A stretch of 64,000 nucleotides of DNA from Mastigias papua (taxonomy: Eukaryota > Cnidaria > Scyphozoa > Rhizostomeae > Mastigiidae): NCBI GenBank assembly GCA_964019165.1, contig OZ025283.1:4661001-4725000 (forward strand), in the 5' to 3' direction. Every line of letters begins with the position of its first letter. The stretch's first letter is position 1. The notes beneath the pieces are model-generated. The model saw only the letters and a list, made by a program, of their open reading frames with translations. It made no database searches and had not been told where the DNA came from. Below, in pieces: positions 10,148-25,000 of the stretch. Both the position numbers and the translations under genes were made by a program.

Positions 10148-13100
10148 TTGTATGTTTGACATTGAGTGGAAGTGCATCAATCTCAGCCAACAAACCACTT
10201 TACCATCTACAGTTACACTGATACGAGTAGTTTAGGCAATGTTTCGTAGTGAAATGAGCGTTAGTATTTATTTTTACACTAAATAGAGCCTTATAGTGCT
10301 TTAAATGTAGCAAACCTGACTATACTATGTAAGTGCTACATTTGAATTTAAGTACGTGTTGCATAGGTCCAAAACGTAATCTAAACACATCTGCGCTGTG
10401 ACTCGAGCATTTCTAATATCGTGTCACCATTAGATCAGTATTCATTCCTGTATTGTCAGTGTATCCACACATATGCAGTTTAGGCCCATTACAAGCTATA
10501 ACAACATACATGTGCATATACTGTTGTATATTTGACATTGAGTGGAAGTGCATCAATCTCAGCCACCAAACCACTTTAACATCTACAGTTACTCTGATAC
10601 GAGTAGTTTAGGCAATGTTTCGTATTGAAATGAGCGTTAGTATTTGTTATTACACTAAATAGAGCCTTATAGTGCTTTACATGTAGCAAACCTGACTATA
10701 CTATGTAAGTGCTACATGTGAATTTAAGTACGTGTTGCATAGGTCCAAAACGTAATCTAAACACATCTGTGCTGTGACTCGATCATTTCTAATATCGTGT
10801 CACCATTAGATCAGTATTCATTCCTGTATTGTCAGTGTATCCACACATATGCAGTTTAGGCCCATTACAAGCTATAACAACATACATGTGCATATACTGT
10901 TGTATGTTTGACATTGAGTGGAAGTGCATCAATCTCAGCCACCAAACCACTTTAACATCTACAGTTACACTGATACGAGTAGTTTAGGCAATGTTTCGTA
11001 TTGAAATGAGCGTTAGTATTTGTTTTTACACTAAATAGAGCCTTATAGTGCTTTACATGTAGCAAACCTGACTATACTATGTAAGTGCTACATTTGAATT
11101 TAAGTACGTGTTGCATAGGTCCAGAACGTAATCTAAACACATCTGTGCTGTGAATCGAGCATTTCTAATATCGTGTCACCATTAGATCAGTATTCATTGC
11201 TGTATTGTCAGTGTATGCACACATATGCAGTTTGTGCCCATTACAAGCAATGACAACATACATGTGCATATACTGTTGTATGTTTGACATTGAGTGGAAG
11301 TGCATCAATCTCAGCCACCAAACCACTTTAACATCTACAGTTACACTGATACGAGTAGTTTAGGCAATGTTTCGTATTGAAATGAGCGTTAGTATTTGTT
11401 TTTACACTAAATAGAGCCTTATAGTGCTTTACATGTAGCAAACCTGACTATACTATGTAAGTGCTACATTTGAATTTAAGTACGTGTTGCATAGGTCCAG
11501 AACGTAATCTAAACACATCTGTGCTGTGAATCGAGGACTTTTAATATCGTGTCACCATTAGATCAGTATTCATTGCTGTATTGTCAGTGTATGCACTCAT
11601 ATGCAGTTTGTGCCCATTACAAGCAATGACAACATACATGTGCATATACTGTTGTATGTTTGACATTGAGTGGAAGTGCATCAATCTCAGCCAACAAACC
11701 ACTTTACCATCTACAGTTACACTGATACGAGTAGTTTAGGCAATGTTTCGTAGTGAAATGAGCGTTAGTATTTATTTTTACACTAAATAGAGCCTTATAG
11801 TGCTTTAAATGTAGCAAACCTGACTATACTATGTAAGTGCTACATTTGAATTTAAGTACGTGTTGCATAGGTCCAAAACGTAATCTAAACACATCTGCGC
11901 TGTGACTCGAGCATTTCTAATATCGTGTCACCATTAGATCAGTATTCATTCCTGTATTGTCAGTGTATCCACACATATGCAGTTTAGGCCCATTACAAGC
12001 TATAACAACATACATGTGCATATACTGTTGTATATTTGACATTGAGTGGAAGTGCATCAATCTCAGCCACCAAACCACTTTAACATCTACAGTTACTCTG
12101 ATACGAGTAGTTTAGGCAATGTTTCGTATTGAAATGAGCGTTAGTATTTGTTATTACACTAAATAGAGCCTTATAGTGCTTTACATGTAGCAAACCTGAC
12201 TATACTATGTAAGTGCTACATGTGAATTTAAGTACGTGTTGCATAGGTCCAAAACGTAATCTAAACACATCTGTGCTGTGACTCGATCATTTCTAATATC
12301 GTGTCACCATTAGATCAGTATTCATTCCTGTATTGTCAGTGTATCCACACATATGCAGTTTAGGCCCATTACAAGCTATAACAACATACATGTGCATATA
12401 CTGTTGTATGTTTGACATTGAGTGGAAGTGCATCAATCTCAGCCACCAAACCACTTTAACATCTACAGTTACACTGATACGAGTAGTTTAGGCAATGTTT
12501 CGTATTGAAATGAGCGTTAGTATTTGTTTTTACACTAAATAGAGCCTTATAGTGCTTTACATGTAGCAAACCTGACTATACTATGTAAGTGCTACATTTG
12601 AATTTAAGTACGTGTTGCATAGGTCCAGAACGTAATCTAAACACATCTGTGCTGTGAATCGAGCACTTTTAATATCGTGTCACCATTAGATCAGTATTCA
12701 TTGCTGTATTGTCAGTGTATGCACTCATATGCAGTTTGTGCCCATTACAAGCAATGACAACATACATGTGCATATACTGTTGTATGTTTGACATTGAGTG
12801 GAAGTGCATCAATCTCAGCCACCAAACCACTTTAACATCTACAGTTTCACTGATACGAGTAGTTTAGGCAATGTTTCGTATTGAAATGAGCGTTAGTATT
12901 TGTTTTTACACTAAATAGAGCCTTATAGTGCTTTACATGTAGCAAACCTGACTATACTATGTAAGTGCTACATTTGAATTTAAGTACGTGTTGCATAGGT
13001 CCAGAACGTAATCTAAACACATCTGTGCTGTGAATCGAGCACTTTTAATATCGTGTCACCATTAGATCAGTATTCATTGCTGTATTGTCAGTGTATGCAC

Positions 13101-14283
13101 TCATATGCAGTGTGTGCCCATTACAAGCAATGACAACATACATGTGCATATACTGTTGTATGTTTGACATTGAGTGGAAGTGCATCAATCTCAGCCAACA
13201 AACCACTTTACCATCTACAGTTACACTGATACGAGTAGTTTAGGCAATGTTTCGTAGTGAAATGAGCGTTAGTATTTATTTTTACACTAAATAGAGCCTT
13301 ATAGTGCTTTACATGTAGCAAACCTGACTATACTATGTAAGTGCTACATTTGAATTTAAGTACGTGTTGCATAGGTCCAAAACGTAATCTAAACACATCT
13401 GCGCTGTGACTCGAGCATTTCTAATATCGTGTCACCATTAGATCAGTATTCATTCCTGTATTGTCAGTGTATCCACACATATGCAGTTTAGGCCCATTAC
13501 AAGCTATAACAACATACATGTGCATATACTGTTGTATATTTGACATTGAGTGGAAGTGCATCAATCTCAGCCACCAAACCACTTTAACATCTACAGTTAC
13601 TCTGATACGAGTAGTTTAGGCAATGTTTCGTATTGAAATGAGCGTTAGTATTTGTTATTACACTAAATAGAGCCTTATAGTGCTTTACATGTAGCAAACC
13701 TGACTATACTATGTAAGTGCTACATGTGAATTTAAGTACGTGTTGCATAGGTCCAAAACGTAATCTAAACACATCTGTGCTGTGACTCGATCATTTCTAA
13801 TATCGTGTCACCATTAGATCAGTATTCATTCCTGTATTGTCAGTGTATCCACACATATGCAGTTTAGGCCCATTACAAGCTATAACAACATACATGTGCA
13901 TATACTGTTGTATGTTTGACATTGAGTGGAAGTGCATCAATCTCAGCCACCAAACCACTTTAACATCTACAGTTACACTGATACGAGTAGTTTAGGCAAT
14001 GTTTCGTATTGAAATGAGCGTTAGTATTTGTTTTTACACTAAATAGAGCCTTATAGTGCTTTACATGTAGCAAACCTGACTATACTATGTAAGTGCTACA
14101 TTTGAACTTAAGTACGTGTTGCATAGGTCCAGAACGTAATCTAAACACATCTGTGCTGTGAATCGAGCACTTTTAATATCGTGTCACCATTAGATCAGTA
14201 TTCATTGCTGTATTGTCAGTGTATGCACTCATATGCAGTTTGTGCCCATTACAAGCAATGACAACATACATGTGCATATACTG
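10148..14283 (+). repeat. 4-monomer HOR (1504 bp): two full copies and one 3-monomer copy
   Basis: Member A (CCAACAAACC, TTTACCATC, CGTAGTG, TATTTATTTTT) starts at 10148, 11652 and 13156. Member B (TTGTATATTTGAC, AGTTACTCTG, TGTTATTACAC, CATGTGAATTT) starts at 10524, 12028 and 13532. Member C starts at 10900, 12404 and 13908. Member D is present at 11276 and 12780 but missing after 13908, where A begins again at 14284. The third copy is therefore 1128 bp, as expected from loss of one monomer by unequal exchange. The last part of this block is also the left part of the 11-monomer duplication. Confidence 0.9.
10900..11275 (+). repeat. Representative 376-bp monomer close to the apparent consensus
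   Basis: I chose this copy because most of its bases agree with the majority of other monomers. Landmarks in order are GACATTGAGTGGAAGTGCAT, CTCAGCCACCAAACCACTTT, ACAGTTACACTGATACGAG, AGTTTAGGCAATGTTTCG, GAAATGAGCGTTAGTATTTG, TTTTTACACTAAATAGAG, the inverted repeat ATGTAGCA/TGCTACAT, TTTAAGTACGTGTTGCATAG, CGTAATCTAAACACATCTG, ATATCGTGTCACCATTAG, CAGTGTATGCACACATATG, CAGTTTGTGCCCATTACAAG and ACATACATGTGCATATAC. Most polymorphism falls at recurring positions: GGAAG/GGAAT, CCACC/CCAAC, GTATT/GTAGT, ATAGGTCC/ATAGTTCC, GACTCG/GAATCG, ATCAG/ATCTG, ATGCAC/ATCCAC, TTTAGG/TTTGTG, and AAGCAATG/AAGCTATA. The start base is an arbitrary phase choice. Confidence 0.95.
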
Positions 14284-17200
14284 TTGTATGTTTGACATTG
14301 AGTGGAAGTGCATCAATCTCAGCCAACAAACCACTTTACCATCTACAGTTACACTGATACGAGTAGTTTAGGCAATGTTTCGTAGTGAAATGAGCGTTAG
14401 TATTTATTTTTACACTAAATAGAGCCTTATAGTGCTTTAAATGTAGCAAACCTGACTATACTATGTAAGTGCTACATTTGAATTTAAGTACGTGTTGCAT
14501 AGGTCCAAAACGTAATCTAAACACATCTGCGCTGTGACTCGAGCATTTCTAATATCGTGTCACCATTAGATCAGTATTCATTCCTGTATTGTCAGTGTAT
14601 CCACACATATGCAGTTTAGGCCCATTACAAGCTATAACAACATACATGTGCATATACTGTTGTATATTTGACATTGAGTGGAAGTGCATCAATCTCAGCC
14701 ACCAAACCACTTTAACATCTACAGTTACTCTGATACGAGTAGTTTAGGCAATGTTTCGTATTGAAATGAGCGTTAGTATTTGTTATTACACTAAATAGAG
14801 CCTTATAGTGCTTTACATGTAGCAAACCTGACTATACTATGTAAGTGCTACATGTGAATTTAAGTACGTGTTGCATAGGTCCAAAACGTAATCTAAACAC
14901 ATCTGTGCTGTGACTCGATCATTTCTAATATCGTGTCACCATTAGATCAGTATTCATTCCTGTATTGTCAGTGTATCCACACATATGCAGTTTAGGCCCA
15001 TTACAAGCTATAACAACATACATGTGCATATACTGTTGTATGTTTGACATTGAGTGGAAGTGCATCAATCTCAGCCACCAAACCACTTTAACATCTACAG
15101 TTACACTGATACGAGTAGTTTAGGCAATGTTTCGTATTGAAATGAGCGTTAGTATTTGTTTTTACACTAAATAGAGCCTTATAGTGCTTTACATGTAGCA
15201 AACCTGACTATACTATGTAAGTGCTACATTTGAATTTAAGTACGTGTTGCATAGTTCCAAAACGTAATCTAAACACATCTGTGCTGTGACTCGAGCATTT
15301 CCAATATCGTGTCACCATTAGATCAGTATTCATTGCTGTATTCTCAGTGTATCCACACATATGCAGTTTAGGCCCATTACAAGCAATAACAACATACATG
15401 TGCATATACTGTTGTATGTTTGACATTGAGTGGAAGTGCATCAATCTCAGCCACCAACCCACTTTAACATCTACAGTTACACTGATACGAGTAGTTTAGG
15501 CAATGTGTCGTAATGAAATGAGCGTTAGTATTTGGTTTTACACTAAATAGAGCGTTATAGTGCTTTACATGTAGCAAACCTGACTATGCTATGTAAGTGC
15601 TACATTTGAATTTAAGTACGTGTTGCATAGGTCTAGAACGTAATCTAAACACATCTGTGCTGTGAATGGAGCACTGTTAATATCGTGTCACCATTAGATC
15701 AGTATTCATTCCTGTATTGTCAGTGTATGCACACATATGCAGTTTAGGCCCATTACAAGCAATAACAACATACATGTGCATATGCTGTTGAATGTTTGAC
15801 ATTGAGTGGAATTGCATCAATCTCAGCCACCAAACCACTTTAACATCTACAGTTAGACTGATACGAGTAGTTTAGGCAATGTTTCCTATTGAAATGAGCG
15901 TTAGTATTTGTTTTTACACTAAATAGAGCCTTATAGTGCTTTACTTGTAGCAAACCTGACTATACTATGTAAGTGCTACATTTGAATATAAGTACGTGTT
16001 GCATAGTTCCAAAACGTAATCTAAACACATCTGTGCTGTGAATCGAGCATTTCTAATATCGTGTCACCATTAGATCAGTATTCATTGCTGTATTGTCAGT
16101 GTATGCACACATATGCAGTTTGTGCCCATTACAAGCAATGACAACATACATGTGCATATACTGTTGTATGTTTGACATTGAGTGGAAGTGCATCAATCTC
16201 AGCCACCAAACCACTTTAACATCTACAGTTACACTGATACGAGTAGTTTAGGCAATGTTTCGTATTGAAATGAGCGTTAGTATTTGTTTTTACACTACAT
16301 AGAGCCTTATAGTGCTTTACATGTAGCAAACCTGACTATACTATGTAAGTGCTACATTTGAATTTAAGTACGTGTTGCATAGGTCCAGAACGTAATCTAA
16401 ACACATCTGTGCTGTGAATCGAGCACTTTTAATATCGTGTCACCATTAGATCAGTATTCATTGCTGTATTGTCAGTGTATGCACTCATATGCAGTTTGTG
16501 CCCATTACAAGCAATGACAACATACATGTGCATATACTGTTGTATGTTTGACATTGAGTGGAAGTGCATCAATCTCAGCCAACAAACCACTTTACCATCT
16601 ACAGTTACACTGATACGAGTAGTTTAGGCAATGTTTCGTAGTGAAATGAGCGTTAGTATTTACTTTTACACTAAAAAGAGCCTTATAGTGCTTTAAATGT
16701 AGCAAACCTGACTATACTATGTAAGTGCTACATTTGAATTTAAGTACGTGTTGCATAGGTCCAAAACGTAATCTAAACACATCTGTGCTGTGACTCGAGC
16801 ATTTCCAATATCGTGTCACCATTAGATCAGTATTCATTCCTGTATTGTCAGTGTATCCACACATATGCAGTTTAGGCCCATTACAAGCAATAACAACATA
16901 CATGTGCATATACTGTTGTATGTTTGACATTGAGTGGAAGTGCATCAATCTCAGCCACCAAACCACTTTAACATCTACAGTTACACTGATACGAGTAGTT
17001 TAGGCAATGTGTCGTAATGAAATGAGCGTTAGTATTTGGTTTTACACTAAATAAAGCGTTATAGTGCTTTACATGAAGCAAACCTGACTATGCTATGTAA
17101 GTGCTACATTTGACTTTAAGTACGTGTTGCATAGGTCCAGAACGTAATCTAAACACATCTGTGCTGTGAATGGAGCACTGTTAATATCGTATCACCAATA

Positions 17201-17888
17201 GATCAGTATTCATTCCTGTATTCTCAGTGTATCCACACATATGCAGTTTAGGCCCATTACAAGCTATAACAACATACATGTGCATATACTGTTGTATATT
17301 TGACATTGAGTGGAAGTGCATCAATCTCAGCCACCAAACCACTTTAACATCTACAGTTACTCTGATACGAGTAGTTTAGGCAATGTTTCGTATTGAAATG
17401 AGCGTTAGTATTTGTTTTTACACTAAATAGAGCCTTATAGTGCTTTACATGTAGCAAACCTGACTATACTATGTAAGTGCTACATGTGAATTTAAGTACG
17501 TGTTGCATAGGTCCAAAACGTAATCTAAACACATCTGTGCTGTGACTCGAGCATTTCTAATATCGTGTCACCATTAGATCAGTATTCATTCCTGTATTGT
17601 CAGTGTATCCACACATATGCAGTTTAGGCCCATTACAAGCTATAACAACATACATGTGCATATACTGTTGTATGTTTGACATTGAGTGGAAGTGCATCAA
17701 TCTCAGCCACCAAACCACTTTAACATCTACAGTTACACTGATACGAGTAGTTTAGGCAATGTGTCGTATTGAAATGAGCGTTAGTATTTGTTTTTACACT
17801 ACATAGAGCCTTATAGTGCTTTACATGTAGCAAACCTGACTATACTATGTAAGTGCTACATTTGAATATAAGTACGTGTTGCATAGTT
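13753..17888 (+). repeat. 11-monomer segment (4136 bp), copy 1
   Basis: This segment is repeated at once to the right with an offset of 4136 bp. Rare markers inside it include TTTGAACTTAAG (14103), ATTCTCAGTG (15341), GGTCTAGAACG (15631), AGTTAGACTG (15852), TTTACTTGTAG (15941), CACTAAAAAGAG (16669), AAATAAAGCG (17049), CATGAAGCA (17072) and TTTGACTTTAAG (17110). The left boundary is where ATAGGTCC (13748) is replaced by ATAGTTCC (17884) in the shifted comparison. It contains A- and B-type members of the preceding 4-mer at 14284 and 14660. Confidence 0.95.
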
Positions 17889-20800
17889 CCAAAACGTAAT
17901 CTAAACACATCTGTGCTGTGACTCGATCATTTCTAATATCGTGTCACCATTAGATCAGTATTCATTCCTGTATTGTCAGTGTATCCACACATATGCAGTT
18001 TAGGCCCATTACAAGCTATAACAACATACATGTGCATATACTGTTGTATGTTTGACATTGAGTGGAAGTGCATCAATCTCAGCCACCAAACCACTTTAAC
18101 ATCTACAGTTACACTGATACGAGTAGTTTAGGCAATGTTTCGTATTGAAATGAGCGTTAGTATTTGTTTTTACACTAAATAGAGCCTTATAGTGCTTTAC
18201 ATGTAGCAAACCTGACTATACTATGTAAGTGCTACATTTGAACTTAAGTACGTGTTGCATAGGTCCAGAACGTAATCTAAACACATCTGTGCTGTGAATC
18301 GAGCACTTTTAATATCGTGTCACCATTAGATCAGTATTCATTGCTGTATTGTCAGTGTATGCACTCATATGCAGTTTGTGCCCATTACAAGCAATGACAA
18401 CATACATGTGCATATACTGTTGTATGTTTGACATTGAGTGGAAGTGCATCAATCTCAGCCAACAAACCACTTTACCATCTACAGTTACACTGATACGAGT
18501 AGTTTAGGCAATGTTTCGTAGTGAAATGAGCGTTAGTATTTATTTTTACACTAAATAGAGCCTTATAGTGCTTTAAATGTAGCAAACCTGACTATACTAT
18601 GTAAGTGCTACATTTGAATTTAAGTACGTGTTGCATAGGTCCAAAACGTAATCTAAACACATCTGCGCTGTGACTCGAGCATTTCTAATATCGTGTCACC
18701 ATTAGATCAGTATTCATTCCTGTATTGTCAGTGTATCCACACATATGCAGTTTAGGCCCATTACAAGCTATAACAACATACATGTGCATATACTGTTGTA
18801 TATTTGACATTGAGTGGAAGTGCATCAATCTCAGCCACCAAACCACTTTAACATCTACAGTTACTCTGATACGAGTAGTTTAGGCAATGTTTCGTATTGA
18901 AATGAGCGTTAGTATTTGTTATTACACTAAATAGAGCCTTATAGTGCTTTACATGTAGCAAACCTGACTATACTATGTAAGTGCTACATGTGAATTTAAG
19001 TACGTGTTGCATAGGTCCAAAACGTAATCTAAACACATCTGTGCTGTGACTCGATCATTTCTAATATCGTGTCACCATTAGATCAGTATTCATTCCTGTA
19101 TTGTCAGTGTATCCACACATATGCAGTTTAGGCCCATTACAAGCTATAACAACATACATGTGCATATACTGTTGTATGTTTGACATTGAGTGGAAGTGCA
19201 TCAATCTCAGCCACCAAACCACTTTAACATCTACAGTTACACTGATACGAGTAGTTTAGGCAATGTTTCGTATTGAAATGAGCGTTAGTATTTGTTTTTA
19301 CACTAAATAGAGCCTTATAGTGCTTTACATGTAGCAAACCTGACTATACTATGTAAGTGCTACATTTGAATTTAAGTACGTGTTGCATAGTTCCAAAACG
19401 TAATCTAAACACATCTGTGCTGTGACTCGAGCATTTCCAATATCGTGTCACCATTAGATCAGTATTCATTGCTGTATTCTCAGTGTATCCACACATATGC
19501 AGTTTAGGCCCATTACAAGCAATAACAACATACATGTGCATATACTGTTGTATGTTTGACATTGAGTGGAAGTGCATCAATCTCAGCCACCAACCCACTT
19601 TAACATCTACAGTTACACTGATACGAGTAGTTTAGGCAATGTGTCGTAATGAAATGAGCGTTAGTATTTGGTTTTACACTAAATAGAGCGTTATAGTGCT
19701 TTACATGTAGCAAACCTGACTATGCTATGTAAGTGCTACATTTGAATTTAAGTACGTGTTGCATAGGTCTAGAACGTAATCTAAACACATCTGTGCTGTG
19801 AATGGAGCACTGTTAATATCGTGTCACCATTAGATCAGTATTCATTCCTGTATTGTCAGTGTATGCACACATATGCAGTTTAGGCCCATTACAAGCAATA
19901 ACAACATACATGTGCATATGCTGTTGAATGTTTGACATTGAGTGGAATTGCATCAATCTCAGCCACCAAACCACTTTAACATCTACAGTTAGACTGATAC
20001 GAGTAGTTTAGGCAATGTTTCCTATTGAAATGAGCGTTAGTATTTGTTTTTACACTAAATAGAGCCTTATAGTGCTTTACTTGTAGCAAACCTGACTATA
20101 CTATGTAAGTGCTACATTTGAATATAAGTACGTGTTGCATAGTTCCAAAACGTAATCTAAACACATCTGTGCTGTGAATCGAGCATTTCTAATATCGTGT
20201 CACCATTAGATCAGTATTCATTGCTGTATTGTCAGTGTATGCACACATATGCAGTTTGTGCCCATTACAAGCAATGACAACATACATGTGCATATACTGT
20301 TGTATGTTTGACATTGAGTGGAAGTGCATCAATCTCAGCCACCAAACCACTTTAACATCTACAGTTACACTGATACGAGTAGTTTAGGCAATGTTTCGTA
20401 TTGAAATGAGCGTTAGTATTTGTTTTTACACTACATAGAGCCTTATAGTGCTTTACATGTAGCAAACCTGACTATACTATGTAAGTGCTACATTTGAATT
20501 TAAGTACGTGTTGCATAGGTCCAGAACGTAATCTAAACACATCTGTGCTGTGAATCGAGCACTTTTAATATCGTGTCACCATTAGATCAGTATTCATTGC
20601 TGTATTGTCAGTGTATGCACTCATATGCAGTTTGTGCCCATTACAAGCAATGACAACATACATGTGCATATACTGTTGTATGTTTGACATTGAGTGGAAG
20701 TGCATCAATCTCAGCCAACAAACCACTTTACCATCTACAGTTACACTGATACGAGTAGTTTAGGCAATGTTTCGTAGTGAAATGAGCGTTAGTATTTACT

Positions 20801-22024
20801 TTTACACTAAAAAGAGCCTTATAGTGCTTTAAATGTAGCAAACCTGACTATACTATGTAAGTGCTACATTTGAATTTAAGTACGTGTTGCATAGGTCCAA
20901 AACGTAATCTAAACACATCTGTGCTGTGACTCGAGCATTTCCAATATCGTGTCACCATTAGATCAGTATTCATTCCTGTATTGTCAGTGTATCCACACAT
21001 ATGCAGTTTAGGCCCATTACAAGCAATAACAACATACATGTGCATATACTGTTGTATGTTTGACATTGAGTGGAAGTGCATCAATCTCAGCCACCAAACC
21101 ACTTTAACATCTACAGTTACACTGATACGAGTAGTTTAGGCAATGTGTCGTAATGAAATGAGCGTTAGTATTTGGTTTTACACTAAATAAAGCGTTATAG
21201 TGCTTTACATGAAGCAAACCTGACTATGCTATGTAAGTGCTACATTTGACTTTAAGTACGTGTTGCATAGGTCCAGAACGTAATCTAAACACATCTGTGC
21301 TGTGAATGGAGCACTGTTAATATCGTATCACCAATAGATCAGTATTCATTCCTGTATTCTCAGTGTATCCACACATATGCAGTTTAGGCCCATTACAAGC
21401 TATAACAACATACATGTGCATATACTGTTGTATATTTGACATTGAGTGGAAGTGCATCAATCTCAGCCACCAAACCACTTTAACATCTACAGTTACTCTG
21501 ATACGAGTAGTTTAGGCAATGTTTCGTATTGAAATGAGCGTTAGTATTTGTTTTTACACTAAATAGAGCCTTATAGTGCTTTACATGTAGCAAACCTGAC
21601 TATACTATGTAAGTGCTACATGTGAATTTAAGTACGTGTTGCATAGGTCCAAAACGTAATCTAAACACATCTGTGCTGTGACTCGAGCATTTCTAATATC
21701 GTGTCACCATTAGATCAGTATTCATTCCTGTATTGTCAGTGTATCCACACATATGCAGTTTAGGCCCATTACAAGCTATAACAACATACATGTGCATATA
21801 CTGTTGTATGTTTGACATTGAGTGGAAGTGCATCAATCTCAGCCACCAAACCACTTTAACATCTACAGTTACACTGATACGAGTAGTTTAGGCAATGTGT
21901 CGTATTGAAATGAGCGTTAGTATTTGTTTTTACACTACATAGAGCCTTATAGTGCTTTACATGTAGCAAACCTGACTATACTATGTAAGTGCTACATTTG
22001 AATATAAGTACGTGTTGCATAGTT
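17889..22024 (+). repeat. 11-monomer segment (4136 bp), copy 2
   Basis: All rare markers of copy 1 recur exactly 4136 bp later: TTTGAACTTAAG at 18239, GGTCTAGAACG at 19767, AGTTAGACTG at 19988, CACTAAAAAGAG at 20805 and CATGAAGCA at 21208. Identity runs past the unit end to 22062, where ACTCGAGC replaces ACTCGATC. I found no difference in about a dozen rows compared across the segment. The duplication is very recent, or possibly an assembly effect. Confidence 0.95.
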
Positions 22025-25000
22025 CCAAAACGTAATCTAAACACATCTGTGCTGTGACTCGAGCATTTCCAATATCGTGTCACCATTAGATCAGTATTCA
22101 TTGCTGTATTCTCAGTGTATGCACACATATGCAGTTTAGGCCCATTACTAGCAATGACAACGTACATGTGCATATACTGTTGTATGTTTGACATTGAGTG
22201 GAAGTGCATCAATCTCAGCCACCAAACCACTTTAACATCTACAGTTACACTGATACGAGTAGTTTAGGCAATGTTTCGTATTGAAATGAGCGTTGGTATT
22301 TGTGTTTACACTAAATAGAGCGTTATAGTGCTTTAAATGTAGCAAACATGATTATACTATGTAAGTGCTAAATTTGAATTTAAGTACGTGTTGCATAGGT
22401 CCAAAACGTAATCTAAACACATCTGTGCTGTGAATCGAGCATTTCCAATATCGTGTCACCATTAGATCAGTATTCATTCCTGTACTGTCAGTGTATGCAC
22501 ACATATGCAGTTTAGGCCCATTACAAGCAATAACAACATACATGTGCATATACTGTTGTATGTTTGACATTGAGTGGAAGTGCATCAATCTCAGCCACCA
22601 AACCACTTTAACATCTACAGTTACACTGATACGAGTAGTTTAGGCAATGTGTCGTATTGAAATGAGCGTTAGTATTTGTTTTTACACTACATAGAGCCTT
22701 ATAGTGCTTTACATGTAGCAAACCTGACTATACTATGTAAGTGCTACATTTGAATATAAGTACGTGTTGCATAGTTCCAAAACGTAATCTAAACACATCT
22801 GTGCTGTGACTCGAGCATTTCCAATATCGTGTCACCATTAGATCAATATTCATTCCTGTATTCTCAGTGTATCCACACATATGCAGTTTAGGCCCATTAC
22901 AAGCTATAACAACATACATGTGCATATACTGTTGTATGTTTGACATTGAGTGGAAGTGCATCAATCTCAGCCACCAAACCACTTTAACATCTACAGTTAC
23001 ACTGATACGAGTAGTTTAGGCAATGTGTCGTAATGAAATGAGCGTTAGTATTTGTTTTTACACTAAATAGAGTCTTATAGTGCTTTAAATGTAGCAAACC
23101 TGACTATGCTATGTAAGTGCTACATTTGAATTTAAGTACGTGTTGCATAGTTCCAAAACGTAATCTAAACACATCTGTGCTGTGACTCGAGCATTTCTGA
23201 TATCGTATCACCATTAGATCAGTATTCATTCCTGTATTGTCAGTGTATCCACACATATGCAGTTTAGGCCCATTACAAGCTATAACAACATACATGTGCA
23301 TATACTGTTGTATGTTTGACATTGAGTGGAAGTGCATCAATCTCAGCCACCAAACCACTTTAACATCTACAGTTACACTGATACGAGTAGTTTAGGCAAT
23401 GTGTCGTATTGAAATGAGCGTTAGTATTTGTTTTTACACTACATAGAGCCTTATAGTGCTTTACATGTAGCAAACCTGACTATACTATGTAAGTGCTACA
23501 TTTGAATATAAGTACGTGTTGCATAGTTCCAAAACGTAATCTAAACACATCTGTGCTGTGACTCGAGCATTTCCAATATCGTGTCACCATTAGATCAATA
23601 TTCATTCCTGTATTCTCAGTGTATCCACACATATGCAGTTTAGGCCCATTACAAGCAATAACAACATACATGTGCATATACTGTTGTATGTTTGACATTG
23701 AGTGGAAGTGCATCAATCTCAGCCACCAAACCACTTTAACATCTACAGTTACACTGATACGAGTAGTTTAGGCAATGTGTCGTAATGAAATGAGCGTTAG
23801 TATTTGGTTTTACACTAAATAGAGCCTTATAAAGCTTTAAATGTAGCAAACCTGACTATACTATGTAAGTGCTACATTTGAATTTAAGTACGTGTTGCAT
23901 GGTTCCAAAACGTAATCTAAACACATCTGTGCTGTGAATCGAGCATTTCTGATATCGTATCACCATTAGATCTGTTTTCATTCCTGTATTGTCAGTGTAT
24001 GCACACATATGCAGTTTAGGCCCTTTACAAGCAATGACAACGTACATGTGCATATACTGTTGTATGTTTGACATTGAGTGGAAGTGCATCAATCTCAGCC
24101 ACCAAACCACTTTAACATCTACAGTTACACTGATACGAGTAGTTTAGGCAATGTTTCGTATTGAAATGAGCGTTAGTATTTGTTTTTACTCTAAATAGAG
24201 CCTTATAGTGCTTTACATATAGCAAACCTGACTATACTATGTAAGTGCTACATTTGAATTTAAGTACGTGTTGCATAGTTCCAAAACGTAATCTAAACAC
24301 ATCTGTGCTGTGACTCGAGCATTTCTAATATCGTGTCACCATTAGATCAGTATTCATTCCTGTATTGTCAGTGTATCCACACATATGCAGTTTAGGCCCA
24401 TTACAAGCTATAACAACATACATGTGCATATACTGTTGTATGTTTGACATTGAGTGGAAGTGCATCAATCTCAGCCACCAAACCACTTTAACATCTACAG
24501 TTACACTGATACGAGTAGTTTAGGCAATGTTTCGTATTGAAATGAGCGTTGGTATTTGTGTTTACACTAAATAGAGCGTTATAGTGCTTTACATGTAGCA
24601 AACCTGACTATACTATGTAAGTGCTACATTTGAATATAAGTACGTGTTGCATAGTTCCAAAACGTAATCTAAACACATCTGTGCTGTGACTCGAGCATTT
24701 CCAATATCGTGTCACCATTAGATCAGTATTCATTGCTGTATTCTCAGTGTATCCACACATATGCAGTTTAGGCCCATTACAAGCAATAACAACATACATG
24801 TGCATATACTGTTGTATGTTTGACATTGAGTGGAAGTGCATCAATCTCAGCCACCAAACCACTTTAACATCTACAGTTACACTGATACGAGTAGTTTAGG
24901 CAATGTGTCGTAATGAAATGAGCGTTAGTATTTGGTTTTACACTAAATAGAGCCTTATAAAGCTTTAAATGTAGCAAACCTGACTATACTATGTAAGTGC

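Noticed and set aside
15208..15462. Recurrent minus-strand reading frame of 84 codons, repeated in about 40 monomers, and 62-68-codon plus-strand frames
   Set aside because: They repeat at multiples of the 376-bp period because the DNA repeats. 376 is not divisible by 3, so no frame continues through successive monomers. The differences between copies show no sparing of amino-acid-changing sites that I can see, many copies are interrupted, and no known domain is recognisable.
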